From: Tissierellales bacterium
GTDB lineage: Bacteria > Bacillota > Clostridia > Tissierellales > Sedimentibacteraceae
DNA: 64,000 nt
Assembly: GCA_018433765.1 (NCBI GenBank)
Contig: JAHDQO010000004.1
Span: 186,001-250,000 of the forward strand
Direction of reading: 5' to 3'
The notes under the pieces are model-generated. The model had not been told where the DNA came from, did no database searches, and saw nothing but the letters and a program-made list of their open reading frames with translations. Positions 45,470-53,997 of the stretch are shown piece by piece. A program made the position numbers and the translations under genes. Numbering within the stretch: the stretch's first letter is position 1; each line of letters opens with the position of its first letter.

Positions 45470-45934
45470 ATGAATAATGTTATATTAATAGGTAGATTAG
45501 CAAGAGACCCCGATTTAAGATTTATACCGGCAAGTGGCAGAGCTGTTGCTAATTTTGCACTTGCAGTTGATAAAGAACTATCAAAAGAAAAAAAAGATGA
45601 ATTTAGATCACAAGGAAAGCAAACAGCAGATTTTATAAATATAGTAGTGTATGGAAAATCAGCAGAAAACTGTGCAAATTATCTTGAAAAAGGAAGAATG
45701 TGTGCCGTTAATGGAAGAATATCAACAAGATCATATACTTCTAATTCTGGTGAAAAAAGATATGTGACGGAAGTCATAGCAAATAGAGTAGAATTCATTG
45801 ATTGGGGCGGAAAGAGACAAGACAGTCCAGTTGCCGGTGGAGGAGCTGTTCAAAATAGCAATCCATTTGACAATTTTAGTGATGATGAAAATGATATATT
45901 CCAACCTGTAGATGATGAAGAGATTCCATTTTAA
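45470..45934 (+). CDS. ssb: Single-stranded DNA-binding protein
   Basis: 154 residues. The OB fold starts [20 protein letters not shown] and continues with [20 protein letters not shown] and [16 protein letters not shown]. The linker is followed by the acidic tail DDEEIPF, which recruits partner proteins. It lies between rpsF and rpsR as usual. Confidence 0.96.
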   Translation: MNNVILIGRLARDPDLRFIPASGRAVANFALAVDKELSKEKKDEFRSQGKQTADFINIVVYGKSAENCANYLEKGRMCAVNGRISTRSYTSNSGEKRYVTEVIANRVEFIDWGGKRQDSPVAGGGAVQNSNPFDNFSDDENDIFQPVDDEEIPF

Positions 45935-45948
45935 AGGAGGTAATAAGT

Positions 45949-46206
45949 TTGAGTGGTAGAACAGGCGGTAATAGACAAGGCGGTAATAGAAGAAGAAGAC
46001 CTAGAAAGAAAGTATGTCAATTTTGCCAAGAAAAGGCAACTCATATAGATTATAAAGATGTTAGCAAGTTAAGAAAATATGTTACAGACAGAGGTAAAAT
46101 ATTACCAAGAAGAATAACTGGTACTTGTGCTAAACATCAAAGAATGGTTACAAGAGCAATAAAGAGAGCTAGAAGTATTGCATTGTTACCATATACCAAT
46201 GATTAA
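45949..46206 (+). CDS. rpsR: Ribosomal protein S18
   Basis: 85 residues from a TTG start after AAAGGAGG. A basic Arg-rich N-terminus with [18 protein letters not shown], then [40 protein letters not shown] and a C-terminal [10 protein letters not shown]. Two CxxC-like cysteines plus Cys/His suggest the zinc-binding form. Last gene of the operon. Confidence 0.95.
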   Translation: MSGRTGGNRQGGNRRRRPRKKVCQFCQEKATHIDYKDVSKLRKYVTDRGKILPRRITGTCAKHQRMVTRAIKRARSIALLPYTND

Positions 46207-46217
46207 TAGATAAATAG

Positions 46218-46251
46218 AAAGAAGTGAAATGATTAATTCACTTCTTTTTTT
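46218..46251. terminator. Terminator after rpsR
   Basis: AAAGAAGTGAA and TTCACTTCTTT with T7. It also serves the convergent SEC-C gene, whose stop is at 46256. Confidence 0.88.
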
Positions 46252-46255
46252 AATA

Positions 46256-46756
46256 TTATTTTCCTTTTCCACAGCATTTCTTGTATTTTTTACCAGAACC
46301 ACAAGGACAAGGATCATTTCTTCCGATTTTATGAGAAACAGCCATTTTTGAACGATTAAAGGCTTTTCTTATTTCTTTTTGTTTTTCATTATCAAATATG
46401 TTATCCCATTCTTCTAAACTATGAAGCCAATCTGCTTTAACTTCGTGCATATTCCATAGCAATTTTTCAAAATCAAATTCAACATTAATTTCTGATTCTT
46501 CAGTTAATTTTTCTAGATTAAATTCTTCTTTAAAGCTATTATTTGCACCGTCTAAAAAACCTATAAATTGTTTACATGTCATATCAAAATCTTGAGCTAA
46601 GTCTTTAAATATTCCTTTAATTACAGGGTTTTTTGATACTAGTATTTTTTTGTATGCATCAGTTTCTTTGGGAATATAAGTTGTCCAAAAGTCTTTGTAT
46701 TGGTCTTCTGTTTTAATATTTTCTATTTCTGTGTTCCAATCGTTATATAAACTCAT
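46256..46756 (-). CDS. SEC-C motif protein of unknown function
   Basis: 166 residues. The C-terminal [19 protein letters not shown] is the SEC-C zinc motif also found at the end of SecA. The N-terminal 140 residues are acidic and helical (starting [16 protein letters not shown]) and I do not recognise them. It is a stand-alone gene. The motif suggests zinc binding and perhaps contact with ribosomes or SecB-like partners; no function is claimed. Confidence 0.78.
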   Translation of the reverse strand: MSLYNDWNTEIENIKTEDQYKDFWTTYIPKETDAYKKILVSKNPVIKGIFKDLAQDFDMTCKQFIGFLDGANNSFKEEFNLEKLTEESEINVEFDFEKLLWNMHEVKADWLHSLEEWDNIFDNEKQKEIRKAFNRSKMAVSHKIGRNDPCPCGSGKKYKKCCGKGK

Positions 46757-46904
46757 AATCTACTCCTCTTTTATAATAGTTAATAATTAAATAAAAACTT
46801 GATTTTATAATATTTAATTATTTAACTTACAAAATACATAGTTTATTTTATCAGAAAAAAATAAAAATACAATAATTTTTGTTTATATTTTATAGTAAAT
46901 ATAA

Positions 46905-47795
46905 TTAAGGAACTAATATTTCAATTGCTTTGTTAATAGATGAAACAGTTACAGGCGTCGTATCCCCTATTTCACCATCGAAATCTAAAGTTAATTCTGA
47001 TTCCGAATCAATAATTACTTTATCAGATTGAAAATAATGTACTTTATTATGATTAACATGCTGACCATTTAGGATTCCTGTAAATATTTGAAGCAAATCT
47101 GTAGGAGAAGATTTCTCTATTATCATAATATCTAATAATCCATCTGTATACTTAGCATTAGGAGAAAGATATTTAAATCCTCCCACACTAGAAGTATTAC
47201 TTACAATAAATAAAAAAGTGTTTATTTCAAGTTCATTATTATTAAATTTATAACGTATTTTATAAGATTTATCTAGTTGGCCGGGTATCTCTAAAGCGGC
47301 TTGTATATAATAAGCATATTTTCCTAAAGTAGTTTTAGTATCACTCGTAACACTAAAAGGTATGTTAGTAAAAGCACCACCACCAATTACATTAGCAAAA
47401 TACTTATTATTTGCTTTTCCAATATCTATTTTCTTAAAACTTTCTTTATTTAAAAGTTTAGTAAAATTAATAACATTTCTTGGAATATTAAGTTGTATAG
47501 CAAAATCATTAACTGTACCAGCAGGTAGAATAGCCAGTTTTGTTTTTTTCTCACTTAACATTATACCATTAATTACTTCATTAACAGTTCCATCGCCTCC
47601 ACAAGATATAATGAGATCATAATCATTATTGCAGGCTCTTACAGCTGCATCAACAGCATCTCCCTTTTTTTTAGTTGCGTAAAAAGAAAATTCTATTTCT
47701 GAAGTTGCTAATATTTTTTTAGCAATATTAAATATTTTTTGTGTTGCTAATTCTTTTCCAGATGATGGGTTATAAATAACCATATACTTTTTCAT
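46905..47795 (-). CDS. Diacylglycerol/lipid kinase family protein
   Basis: 296 residues. It has the catalytic-domain motifs NPSSGKELA and the nucleotide-binding SCGGDGTVNEVINGI, then LAILPAGTVNDFA and VSSVGG-like FIVSNTSSVGGFKYL. The C-terminal beta domain ends near LTLDFDGEIGD. This is the YegS/DgkB type of soluble lipid kinase. It may recycle diacylglycerol; the exact lipid is not readable. Confidence 0.88.
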   Translation of the reverse strand: MKKYMVIYNPSSGKELATQKIFNIAKKILATSEIEFSFYATKKKGDAVDAAVRACNNDYDLIISCGGDGTVNEVINGIMLSEKKTKLAILPAGTVNDFAIQLNIPRNVINFTKLLNKESFKKIDIGKANNKYFANVIGGGAFTNIPFSVTSDTKTTLGKYAYYIQAALEIPGQLDKSYKIRYKFNNNELEINTFLFIVSNTSSVGGFKYLSPNAKYTDGLLDIMIIEKSSPTDLLQIFTGILNGQHVNHNKVHYFQSDKVIIDSESELTLDFDGEIGDTTPVTVSSINKAIEILVP

Positions 47796-48188
47796 AATAA
47801 GTTATTTCCTTTCAATTAATTAGCCATAAAACACTAAAAATTATATAACTACTAATTAATCACATTTATACAGTGCTTTCAGTGTTCTTTGTGGTTAAAT
47901 TTATATCTATCGTATCTTTTTATTTTACCTTTTAAATTTACTCTTACTTTCTTCAAAAAACTAAAAATATATTCATTTAATAAATAACAATATTACCTAT
48001 ATTATTTTAACATTTTATATTAATTAAACAACTGTTTATTTAGAGTACAATAAATTAAAAAATTTATATGATTAAAAAAGTAAGCATAAAAATCATACAT
48101 AAATTGACTATTTTAGAGTATGATGGTAAAATATTTTAAAGATTAAAAATGGTAAATATTGCATGATATTAGGGAGGATTATCTTGTT
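47796..48188. other. Intergenic region with a CAC-type repeat word
   Basis: The 393-base gap holds CAGTGCTTTCAGTGTTCTTTGTGG at 47873-47896. It is the inverted form of the CCACGGAAGAACACAG-type words at about 27985 and 49857. The rest is AT-rich with no gene seen. Confidence 0.45.
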
Positions 48189-48719
48189 TTGGATATAACA
48201 ATGATTTGTATAACTATAATTATTATAGCGTTACTTATAAAAGCCGCTGTAAAATTATATACTAAGATTAAAAATAAATTGAATAGTAAAGACGAATTTT
48301 TATTTAAAAAAAGCAACAGTATATTGACAATTGCAGAAAAAAATTTTTATCAAGTTTTAAAAACAGCTCTAATTGATACAGATTATTTTATTTGTATTAA
48401 GATTAATCTAGATAGTGTATTATGTGTAAAGGGAAATAAAAAAAGTTCTATAAAAAAATTAACTAATAAACAGATAGATTTTTTAATTTGTAGCGACAGT
48501 ATATATTTTAATCCTATTTTAGCAATAGAACTTGACGATAAATGGTATAATAATATTGATAAAATAGTTGTAGATAAATTTGTAGAAAGGGTATATGAAT
48601 CAGTTAAGTTACCTTTTTTAAGAGTAAACACTAATAATCCATATAGTACTAATGAACTAAGAGAAGAGATATACAAATTAGTAGAAAACTATAAAATAAA
48701 AGATGAAATCATACTTTAG
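48189..48719 (+). CDS. Membrane-anchored DUF2726-like protein
   Basis: About 177 residues from the TTG at 48189, which follows GGGAGG with reasonable spacing; the longer frame from 48159 has no ribosome binding site. One N-terminal membrane segment (DITMICITIIIIALLIKAAV) precedes a soluble domain starting LTIAEKNFYQVLKTAL. That domain contains the IDFLICSD and PILAIELDDK strands of restriction-endonuclease-like folds and PFLRVNTNNPYSTNEL. The Asp and Glu-x-Asp positions resemble a PD-(D/E)xK core. The function is unknown. Confidence 0.65.
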   Translation: MDITMICITIIIIALLIKAAVKLYTKIKNKLNSKDEFLFKKSNSILTIAEKNFYQVLKTALIDTDYFICIKINLDSVLCVKGNKKSSIKKLTNKQIDFLICSDSIYFNPILAIELDDKWYNNIDKIVVDKFVERVYESVKLPFLRVNTNNPYSTNELREEIYKLVENYKIKDEIIL

Positions 48720-48781
48720 ACTGATGGAACTTTTTTTAGTTTTAATAACGTCTATATAATAGAACAAAAAGGAGGAAACAA

Positions 48782-49102
48782 ATGATTATAACAACAACAC
48801 CAAGTGTAGAAGGTAAAAAAATAATTGAGTATAAAGGTATAGTTTTTGGAGAAGTGATTTCAGGAGTTAATTTTCTTAAAGATTTCGCTGCAGGTCTTAG
48901 AAACTTTGTAGGTGGACGTTCAGGTTCATACGAAGGTGAATTAATAGAAGCTAGAGAAAATGCAGTTAGAGAATTAGAGTCAAGAGCTCATAAAATGGGT
49001 GCAAATGCAGTAGTGGGCGTAGATATTGATTATGAAGTTTTAGGTCAAGGTGGAAATATGCTCATGGTTACTGCTTCAGGAACTGCTGTAGTAACAGAGT
49101 AA
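48782..49102 (+). CDS. YbjQ/UPF0145 family protein
   Basis: 106 residues, beginning [20 protein letters not shown] and continuing [39 protein letters not shown] and [12 protein letters not shown]. This is the complete YbjQ domain, which forms pentamers in solved relatives. It has been called a heavy-metal-binding domain but its function is not established. Confidence 0.9.
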   Translation: MIITTTPSVEGKKIIEYKGIVFGEVISGVNFLKDFAAGLRNFVGGRSGSYEGELIEARENAVRELESRAHKMGANAVVGVDIDYEVLGQGGNMLMVTASGTAVVTE

Positions 49103-49110
49103 TTTTAAAT

Positions 49111-49138
49111 AACCCAACTATTTTAAAATAGTTGGGTT
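49111..49138. terminator. Bidirectional terminator
   Basis: AACCCAACTATTTT and its exact complement with no loop bases besides the turn, flanked by A/T tracts; shared by the YbjQ and HAD genes. Confidence 0.82.
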
Positions 49139-49152
49139 TCATTTATTATAAT

Positions 49153-49827
49153 TTAAACTATAATATGCCATTCTTTTTCTTTAGCTATAGATTTTAGCAT
49201 TGTATCTGGATTTACTGCAATTGGATTACCAACTAATTCCAACAATTCAAGATCTGAAAAGCTGTCTGCGTATGCACAGCTTTCAATCCAATTTATTTTA
49301 TAATCTTTAAAATAGTCTCTAAGCTTTTTAACTTTGCACGAGCCAGATACTATAGAGAGTTTTCTATTAAAATCAAGTTTATCATCATTATTGAAATACA
49401 TTTCTGTTCCAATGATTGTATCTATATCAAGATTAACAGCTATATATTTTAGAAGAATATTATAACTACCTGAAAGAATAACAGTGTGAAAACCATCATC
49501 TTTAGCTTTTTTTATTTCACTAACAACAGTGCTTTTTAATAGTTTTTGTATATTCTTGCTAGCATCTAGAAAAAATGTGTCTATTTCCTTTTTAGACATG
49601 CCTTTAAAAATCCTGTTAAATTCCTTGACAGCTATGATTCTAAACTTTTCTTTTGATAAAGCTGAGCATATTCCAATTTTATAAATTATATATAAAACAA
49701 TAGTTCTTGAATATACTTCTGCTAATTTAGTTTTTGAATAATTAAGTTTTCGCCATTGAACTAACAAGAAAGGAAGTGTTTCTTTAGGAAAAAGTGTTCC
49801 ATCAAAATCAAATATAGCAAGTTTCAC
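49153..49827 (-). CDS. HAD-IB family phosphatase
   Basis: 224 residues. Motif I is FDFDGTLFPKET at the N-terminus, motif II VILSGSYN near residue 117, a motif III lysine follows, and motif IV is ACAYADSFSDLELL. This layout is that of the SerB-like HAD-IB family, which act on phosphoserine, phospholipid head groups or similar. The substrate is unknown. The gene is isolated. Confidence 0.82.
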   Translation of the reverse strand: MKLAIFDFDGTLFPKETLPFLLVQWRKLNYSKTKLAEVYSRTIVLYIIYKIGICSALSKEKFRIIAVKEFNRIFKGMSKKEIDTFFLDASKNIQKLLKSTVVSEIKKAKDDGFHTVILSGSYNILLKYIAVNLDIDTIIGTEMYFNNDDKLDFNRKLSIVSGSCKVKKLRDYFKDYKINWIESCAYADSFSDLELLELVGNPIAVNPDTMLKSIAKEKEWHIIV

Positions 49828-49854
49828 GTATTTATCCTCCTATTAATATTTATT

Positions 49855-49890
49855 AGCCACGAAAGCACACGGAAAAACACCGAATTATTA
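49855..49890 (+). repeat. CCACGAAAGCACACGG-type repeat word
   Basis: GCCACGAAAGCACACGG followed by AAAAACACCG, related to the word at 27985-28015 and inverted at 47873-47896. The remaining 200 bases to 50084 hold nothing recognised. Confidence 0.5.
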
Positions 49891-50069
49891 TTATTTATAT
49901 TACAATACATATTATCTATTATTTCATTATTTAGTAGGTTATGGAGGTCAGTAATAATTTATACAAATATATTAAATTTTTTACGGTATGAGAATTTTTC
50001 AATTTAGAGTTAGTAAAAATCAAGCTAATAAAGACATTGAATAATAAGAGTATACCATATTTACAGTAT

Positions 50070-50099
50070 AAAGGGTTATAGTTTTTAATTAACTATAAC
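50070..50099 (-). terminator. Hairpin overlapping the end of the pentapeptide gene
   Basis: GGGTTATAGTT and AACTATAACCC form an 11-bp stem that includes the stop codon region, followed on the minus strand by TTTATAC. Confidence 0.6.
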
Positions 50100-50735
50100 C
50101 CCTATAAGCCTTGAAAGTGAGACTGCTTGCATTGGAGAAACAATAGCTCCTTTTAAATCATCTATTCTAACTCCAATACCTTCTATATCACAGGTACTAA
50201 AATCAATCCCCCTTAATTTCGTTCCAAACATTTCAGAACGTTGTAAATTACAATGTGAGAAATTTACTTTATAAAAATTAGAGTCTTGAAAATTTGAATT
50301 AACCATTGAACAATCTTTAAACATTACATGTTTTAATTGAGAAAACATAAAAGACGCATAACTACAGTTACTATTGTCTATCATAACATTTTGTATTGAT
50401 GATTCAGTTAAGTTTATACCGACAAGTTTACAATTAATTATTTCTGTTTTATGAATTATACTTTCACTGAAGTTTACATTAGACAGATCGCAGTTTTCAA
50501 ACCTAACATCTGTAAAATCTGCAATTTTAAAATTTACTTGTTTAAAAGTTACATTTTTAAATACTATTTGTTTAAAAGCTACATATTCAGCGTTTTGTTC
50601 TTCAATAGTACAATCCTCAATAATTTTTTCATAATAGTTATCTTCATTCTTAACGATATCGTTAAAGAATTTAAATTCATCTAATTTTTGCGGTATATTT
50701 GGAGACATAATCTTGCATTTACTTTTATCTTTCAT
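50085..50735 (-). CDS. Pentapeptide-repeat protein
   Basis: 216 residues. From about residue 50 the chain is built of five-residue units with a central Leu/Phe: FKNVTFKQVNFKIADFTDV, FENCDLSNVNFSESI, FKDCSMVNSNFQDSNFY and similar. These form a right-handed quadrilateral beta helix. Related proteins include the gyrase-protecting Qnr/MfpA group, but most have unknown roles. No fluoroquinolone link can be inferred from the sequence. Confidence 0.85.
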   Translation of the reverse strand: MKDKSKCKIMSPNIPQKLDEFKFFNDIVKNEDNYYEKIIEDCTIEEQNAEYVAFKQIVFKNVTFKQVNFKIADFTDVRFENCDLSNVNFSESIIHKTEIINCKLVGINLTESSIQNVMIDNSNCSYASFMFSQLKHVMFKDCSMVNSNFQDSNFYKVNFSHCNLQRSEMFGTKLRGIDFSTCDIEGIGVRIDDLKGAIVSPMQAVSLSRLIGVIVN

Positions 50736-50763
50736 TTAAAAATCTCCTATTAAAGTAAGTTTA

Positions 50764-52251
50764 TTATTCTAAAATAAGTTTATCATATCTAGATAAATAT
50801 TTTAATAACATATTTTTAATTTTTTTACATCCACCTTTTTCATCTGATTCAAAGTTAATAGGTAGTACTGGATCGTGAAGTGATAATCTCATTAAACACC
50901 AGCCATTACCACTACTTTTATCACATATAACTCTAACACCTTCATAATTGGGGGTTTCTAAAGACCAGCCTTCAACAGAATTGACATATTCAATAAATTT
51001 TTCTATAACATTTTGTCCATAAGAAATAAAATCATCACTATTAATTTTAATTCTTATTTCTTCTGCTTCAAGAGGTTCTTTAAGAGTGGAAATCAAGTCA
51101 GTAAGTGATTTTCCCTGTTTCTTTAATTCTGCAAATTTAATTAGAATTAATGTTACTAAATAAGCACCATCATCAAGAAAGTAGTTATCTTTTACAGCAC
51201 AATGGCCGCTTGTTTCTATTGCTAGGTGGCATTCTGTACCTTCTTCATTTAATTTTACAGCTTCATTTATAACATTTCTGTAACCTCTTTTAAATCTGTG
51301 ATGTTTACCTCCTAAATTATTTTCTATAAAAGTTTTTAGACCTGATGAAGTAACAGAATCAGTTACGACAGAAGTATTTGGATATCTTTCTAAAACAATT
51401 GAAGACATAAGTGCTACAAGAGCGTTTCTATTAATAATCTTGCCTGTTTTATCTACTACAGCACCTCTATCCACATCAGTGTCAAATATTATACCTAAGT
51501 CTGCTTTTGTATTGAGTACAGCTTCTTGTATTACATTCATTGCTTTCTTATTTTCAGGATTAGGCTCATGGTTTGGAAAATTACCATCTGGTTCTAAATA
51601 TAAACTTCCAGTAGTATCTGCTCCCAAAGGCTTTAAAACTTTATCAACAAAAAAACCTCCAGCTCCATTCCCAGCATCAACGATTATTTTTGAATCTTTA
51701 AAGGGAAGTTCCATGCCAGTCTTTTTCCTTATCTCATTTACTAATATCTCAGAATATACTGAAATTAGATCTAATTGTTTAACTTCTACACCAACTGAGT
51801 CAGGAACATCAATTTTTTCAGCTAATGTAAGTATTTCTGTAATATCTTTTTTATTTAGTCCACCTTCTTTTGTGAAAAATTTCATTCCATTACGATTGAA
51901 GGGTAAATGACTTGCTGTTATCATGATTGCTCCGTCAGCATCTATATTATTTATAATAGTAGACATAAACATAGATGGAGTAGAAGACAAACCACAATTA
52001 TATACCATATGTCCAAGACTCGCTATACTTGACGAGGAAGCATTAACTAAGTCTTTTCCTGATAAGCGGCTATCTCGTCCTATAGTAATTATTAAATTTT
52101 GTTTTCTAGTTTTATTTTCAATCCATTTTGCAAATGCATAAGCAATTTTACCAACAATAGAAGGAGTTAGATTAACTTTTTCACTTACAACACCTTCCAT
52201 AGCTATTCCCCTTATATCTGAACCATTTTGAAGCTGTAATAATATACTCAT
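50764..52251 (-). CDS. Phosphomannomutase/phosphoglucomutase
   Basis: 495 residues of the alpha-D-phosphohexomutase family. The active-site serine loop is MITASHLPFNRNGMKF, the metal-binding loop is IFDTDVDRGAVVD, the sugar-binding loop is ETSGHCAVKDN, and the C-terminal phosphate-binding region is near CLMRLSLHDP. It interconverts hexose 1- and 6-phosphates for wall or exopolysaccharide precursors. Mannose versus glucose preference cannot be decided by reading. The C-terminal domain is standard. Confidence 0.9.
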   Translation of the reverse strand: MSILLQLQNGSDIRGIAMEGVVSEKVNLTPSIVGKIAYAFAKWIENKTRKQNLIITIGRDSRLSGKDLVNASSSSIASLGHMVYNCGLSSTPSMFMSTIINNIDADGAIMITASHLPFNRNGMKFFTKEGGLNKKDITEILTLAEKIDVPDSVGVEVKQLDLISVYSEILVNEIRKKTGMELPFKDSKIIVDAGNGAGGFFVDKVLKPLGADTTGSLYLEPDGNFPNHEPNPENKKAMNVIQEAVLNTKADLGIIFDTDVDRGAVVDKTGKIINRNALVALMSSIVLERYPNTSVVTDSVTSSGLKTFIENNLGGKHHRFKRGYRNVINEAVKLNEEGTECHLAIETSGHCAVKDNYFLDDGAYLVTLILIKFAELKKQGKSLTDLISTLKEPLEAEEIRIKINSDDFISYGQNVIEKFIEYVNSVEGWSLETPNYEGVRVICDKSSGNGWCLMRLSLHDPVLPINFESDEKGGCKKIKNMLLKYLSRYDKLILE

Positions 52252-52401
52252 TGTATCTTCCTCTCTTTTATAAGTAATTTAGAAAAGTAATAATAATTAT
52301 TATTGTATTAAAATATTATCATTTCATTTTTTTTTGTCAAATAAATTTTTTATCATAAATTTTTAACTAATTATAATGATATCTTTAACAACTTTATTAC
52401 C

Positions 52402-52430
52402 TTGACATAAAATCATACTAATATTATGAT
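52402..52430 (+). promoter_or_regulatory. Sigma-A promoter of the Cof-type phosphatase gene
   Basis: TTGACA (52402-52407), a 17-base spacer and TATGAT (52425-52430). Confidence 0.7.
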
Positions 52431-52495
52431 GGTATTCTAATAGTTAACGATCTTAACTTAGGTTATTTTTAAATTATTTATTGAGAGGTGTTTGC

Positions 52496-53314
52496 ATGAA
52501 TAAAATATTTGCTGCAGATCTAGATGGGACAATTTTAAAAGAAGACAGTATAAGCAAAAGTAATTTGAAAGCAGCACAAAAATTGATGTCTTCTGGAGTA
52601 GATATAATGATAGCTACAGGTAGACATCCATCAATGACTACAAGATTTCTAAATCAGCTAGATGTAAAACTTCCACTAATTGGATGTAATGGAGGTATTA
52701 TTAAAGATTTTAGAAAAAACAAAACTTTATTTTGTGAAACAATACAAAAAGATAAAGTTGAGAAGGTACTGAAAATCGCTGTCTTAAATGATATTAACTT
52801 TTGGGTATACGATAAAGATTTTATATTGTATATGAATCCTACTAAAAGGTTAGATCGTTATATGAAAATTAATAGTACTTTAAATGAAGAAGAAAAAATG
52901 AAAATTAAACATGTATCATCTTTAAAAGAAATAATAGATAGTAAATATAAAATTATAAAAGTGCTCTTAATACTTGAAGATAAAACAGACAAAAAAGAAA
53001 AACTAGTTAGTCAATTGAATGAAATAGAAGGACTTGAGATTTGCCAATCTCAGGAATTACTCATTGATGTTATGAACAAAGGAGTTAGTAAAGGCAAAGC
53101 CTTAAAATATTATATAGATAATATTTTAGAAATTCCATGTAAAACTTTTGCTATTGGAGATAATCATAATGATATATCTATGATTGAGTATGCAGATATA
53201 GGAATAGTCATGGGACAAGCAGAAGAACGTGTTAAATCAAAAGCAGATCTAGTAACACAAACTTGTGAAGAAAATGGGTTTGCATATGCAGTCGAATATA
53301 TTATGAAAATTTAA
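52496..53314 (+). CDS. Cof-type HAD phosphatase
   Basis: 272 residues from ATG 52496, which follows GAGAGGTG; the frame extends to a TTG at 52481 but that overlaps the ribosome binding site. Motifs: AADLDGTILKEDS, IATGRHPS, the late lysine KGVSKGKAL, and AIGDNHNDISMIEYADIGIVMG. It is a class IIB HAD with a large cap (about 85-190). These act on sugar phosphates or flavin precursors; the substrate is unknown. Confidence 0.9.
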   Translation: MNKIFAADLDGTILKEDSISKSNLKAAQKLMSSGVDIMIATGRHPSMTTRFLNQLDVKLPLIGCNGGIIKDFRKNKTLFCETIQKDKVEKVLKIAVLNDINFWVYDKDFILYMNPTKRLDRYMKINSTLNEEEKMKIKHVSSLKEIIDSKYKIIKVLLILEDKTDKKEKLVSQLNEIEGLEICQSQELLIDVMNKGVSKGKALKYYIDNILEIPCKTFAIGDNHNDISMIEYADIGIVMGQAEERVKSKADLVTQTCEENGFAYAVEYIMKI

Positions 53315-53421
53315 AATAAAAATATATACCCTGCGATATTAGCAGATAAACTTTGCAAAACTAGCAGATTTTTTTTAGTATAGAAACAAGTGATTTAATC
53401 TAATATACAATTGCTGCATAA

Positions 53422-53535
53422 GAAGCACGTGATCTTATAAGCAAATTAAACAAAAAAGACATAGAAGATTTAGCTCAAAACGCAGTTGATTGCATGAGTG
53501 AAGAAGAAGTTTTGAAACTAATTGATTATATATAA
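53422..53535 (+). pseudogene. Possible gene remnant upstream of the peptide cluster
   Basis: An open stretch with no start codon reads EARDLISKLNKKDIEDL, then a segment ending MSEEEVLKLIDYI before TAA at 53533. It follows an in-frame TAA at 53419-53421 preceded by YTIAA. It is amphipathic and protein-like, unlike the surrounding AT-rich sequence, but lacks a ribosome binding site. I interpret it as the surviving C-terminus of a decayed small gene; the family is not recognised. The rest of the 53315-53776 gap shows nothing else coding. Confidence 0.4.
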
Positions 53536-53722
53536 GCACATTAAATTTAATATAGACTATAAGAAAATAATGATTTTATCATTATTTTTTTATTTTATAA
53601 GTGGTATTTTTATAAAGGAAATTATATAAATATGGCGAATATAACATAAAATGTAATAATAATACAAAATAAGTAATAAAAATGTTATATTTACAAAAAT
53701 ATTAAAATATAAAATATTATAG

Positions 53723-53950
53723 AAAAACTAGGTCTATTTTACATATATTTATTAATTAAAAAAAGGAGGTGTATTCATGGAATATAAAAAACCAGAAATC
53801 AATGAAATTTCTATAAGTATAAGTACTGACAAATGGTTAGTTAGTCTTGCACCAGTAGCAGCAAAATAATATTTTTGTATATAATTTAAAAATTAAATAA
53901 GAATTGTTTTAGTTTATCATTGACATTATAAAAAAATAGACCTAGTTTTT
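53723..53950. repeat. Perfect 18-bp inverted repeat flanking the precursor gene
   Basis: AAAAACTAGGTCTATTTT at 53723-53740 recurs as its exact reverse complement at 53933-53950, with 192 bases between that contain the whole precursor gene. The left arm lies 21 bases before the AGGAGG site, the right arm 64 bases after the stop. It could form a long-range RNA stem, bind a regulator, or be the ends of a small element. Confidence 0.75.
53777..53869 (+). CDS. RiPP precursor peptide (30 residues)
   Basis: ATG at 53777 follows a strong AAAAGGAGGTG site; stop TAA 53867-53869. The N-terminal part MEYKKPEINEI has a Y-x-x-P-x-(I/L) pattern like the leader motif bound by PqqD-like recognition elements in lasso and related peptides. 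An alternating ISISIS stretch follows, then a C-terminal part DKWLVSLAPVAAK that may be the core. There is no Cys, so sactionine or lanthionine bridges are excluded. A Lys-Trp pair, small hydrophobics and a Pro are available for radical C-methylation or carbon cross-links. The gene is followed by leader-binding, radical SAM, protease and exporter genes. The leader/core boundary is inferred. Confidence 0.72.
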   Translation: MEYKKPEINEISISISTDKWLVSLAPVAAK

Positions 53951-53997
53951 AAATCACTATGTCTATACCAAAGAATTTAAATATAGGAGGCGTAATT

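Noticed and set aside
50085-50735. Quinolone-resistance (Qnr-like) protein
   Set aside because: Pentapeptide repeats alone do not indicate gyrase protection, and no diagnostic loops could be recognised.
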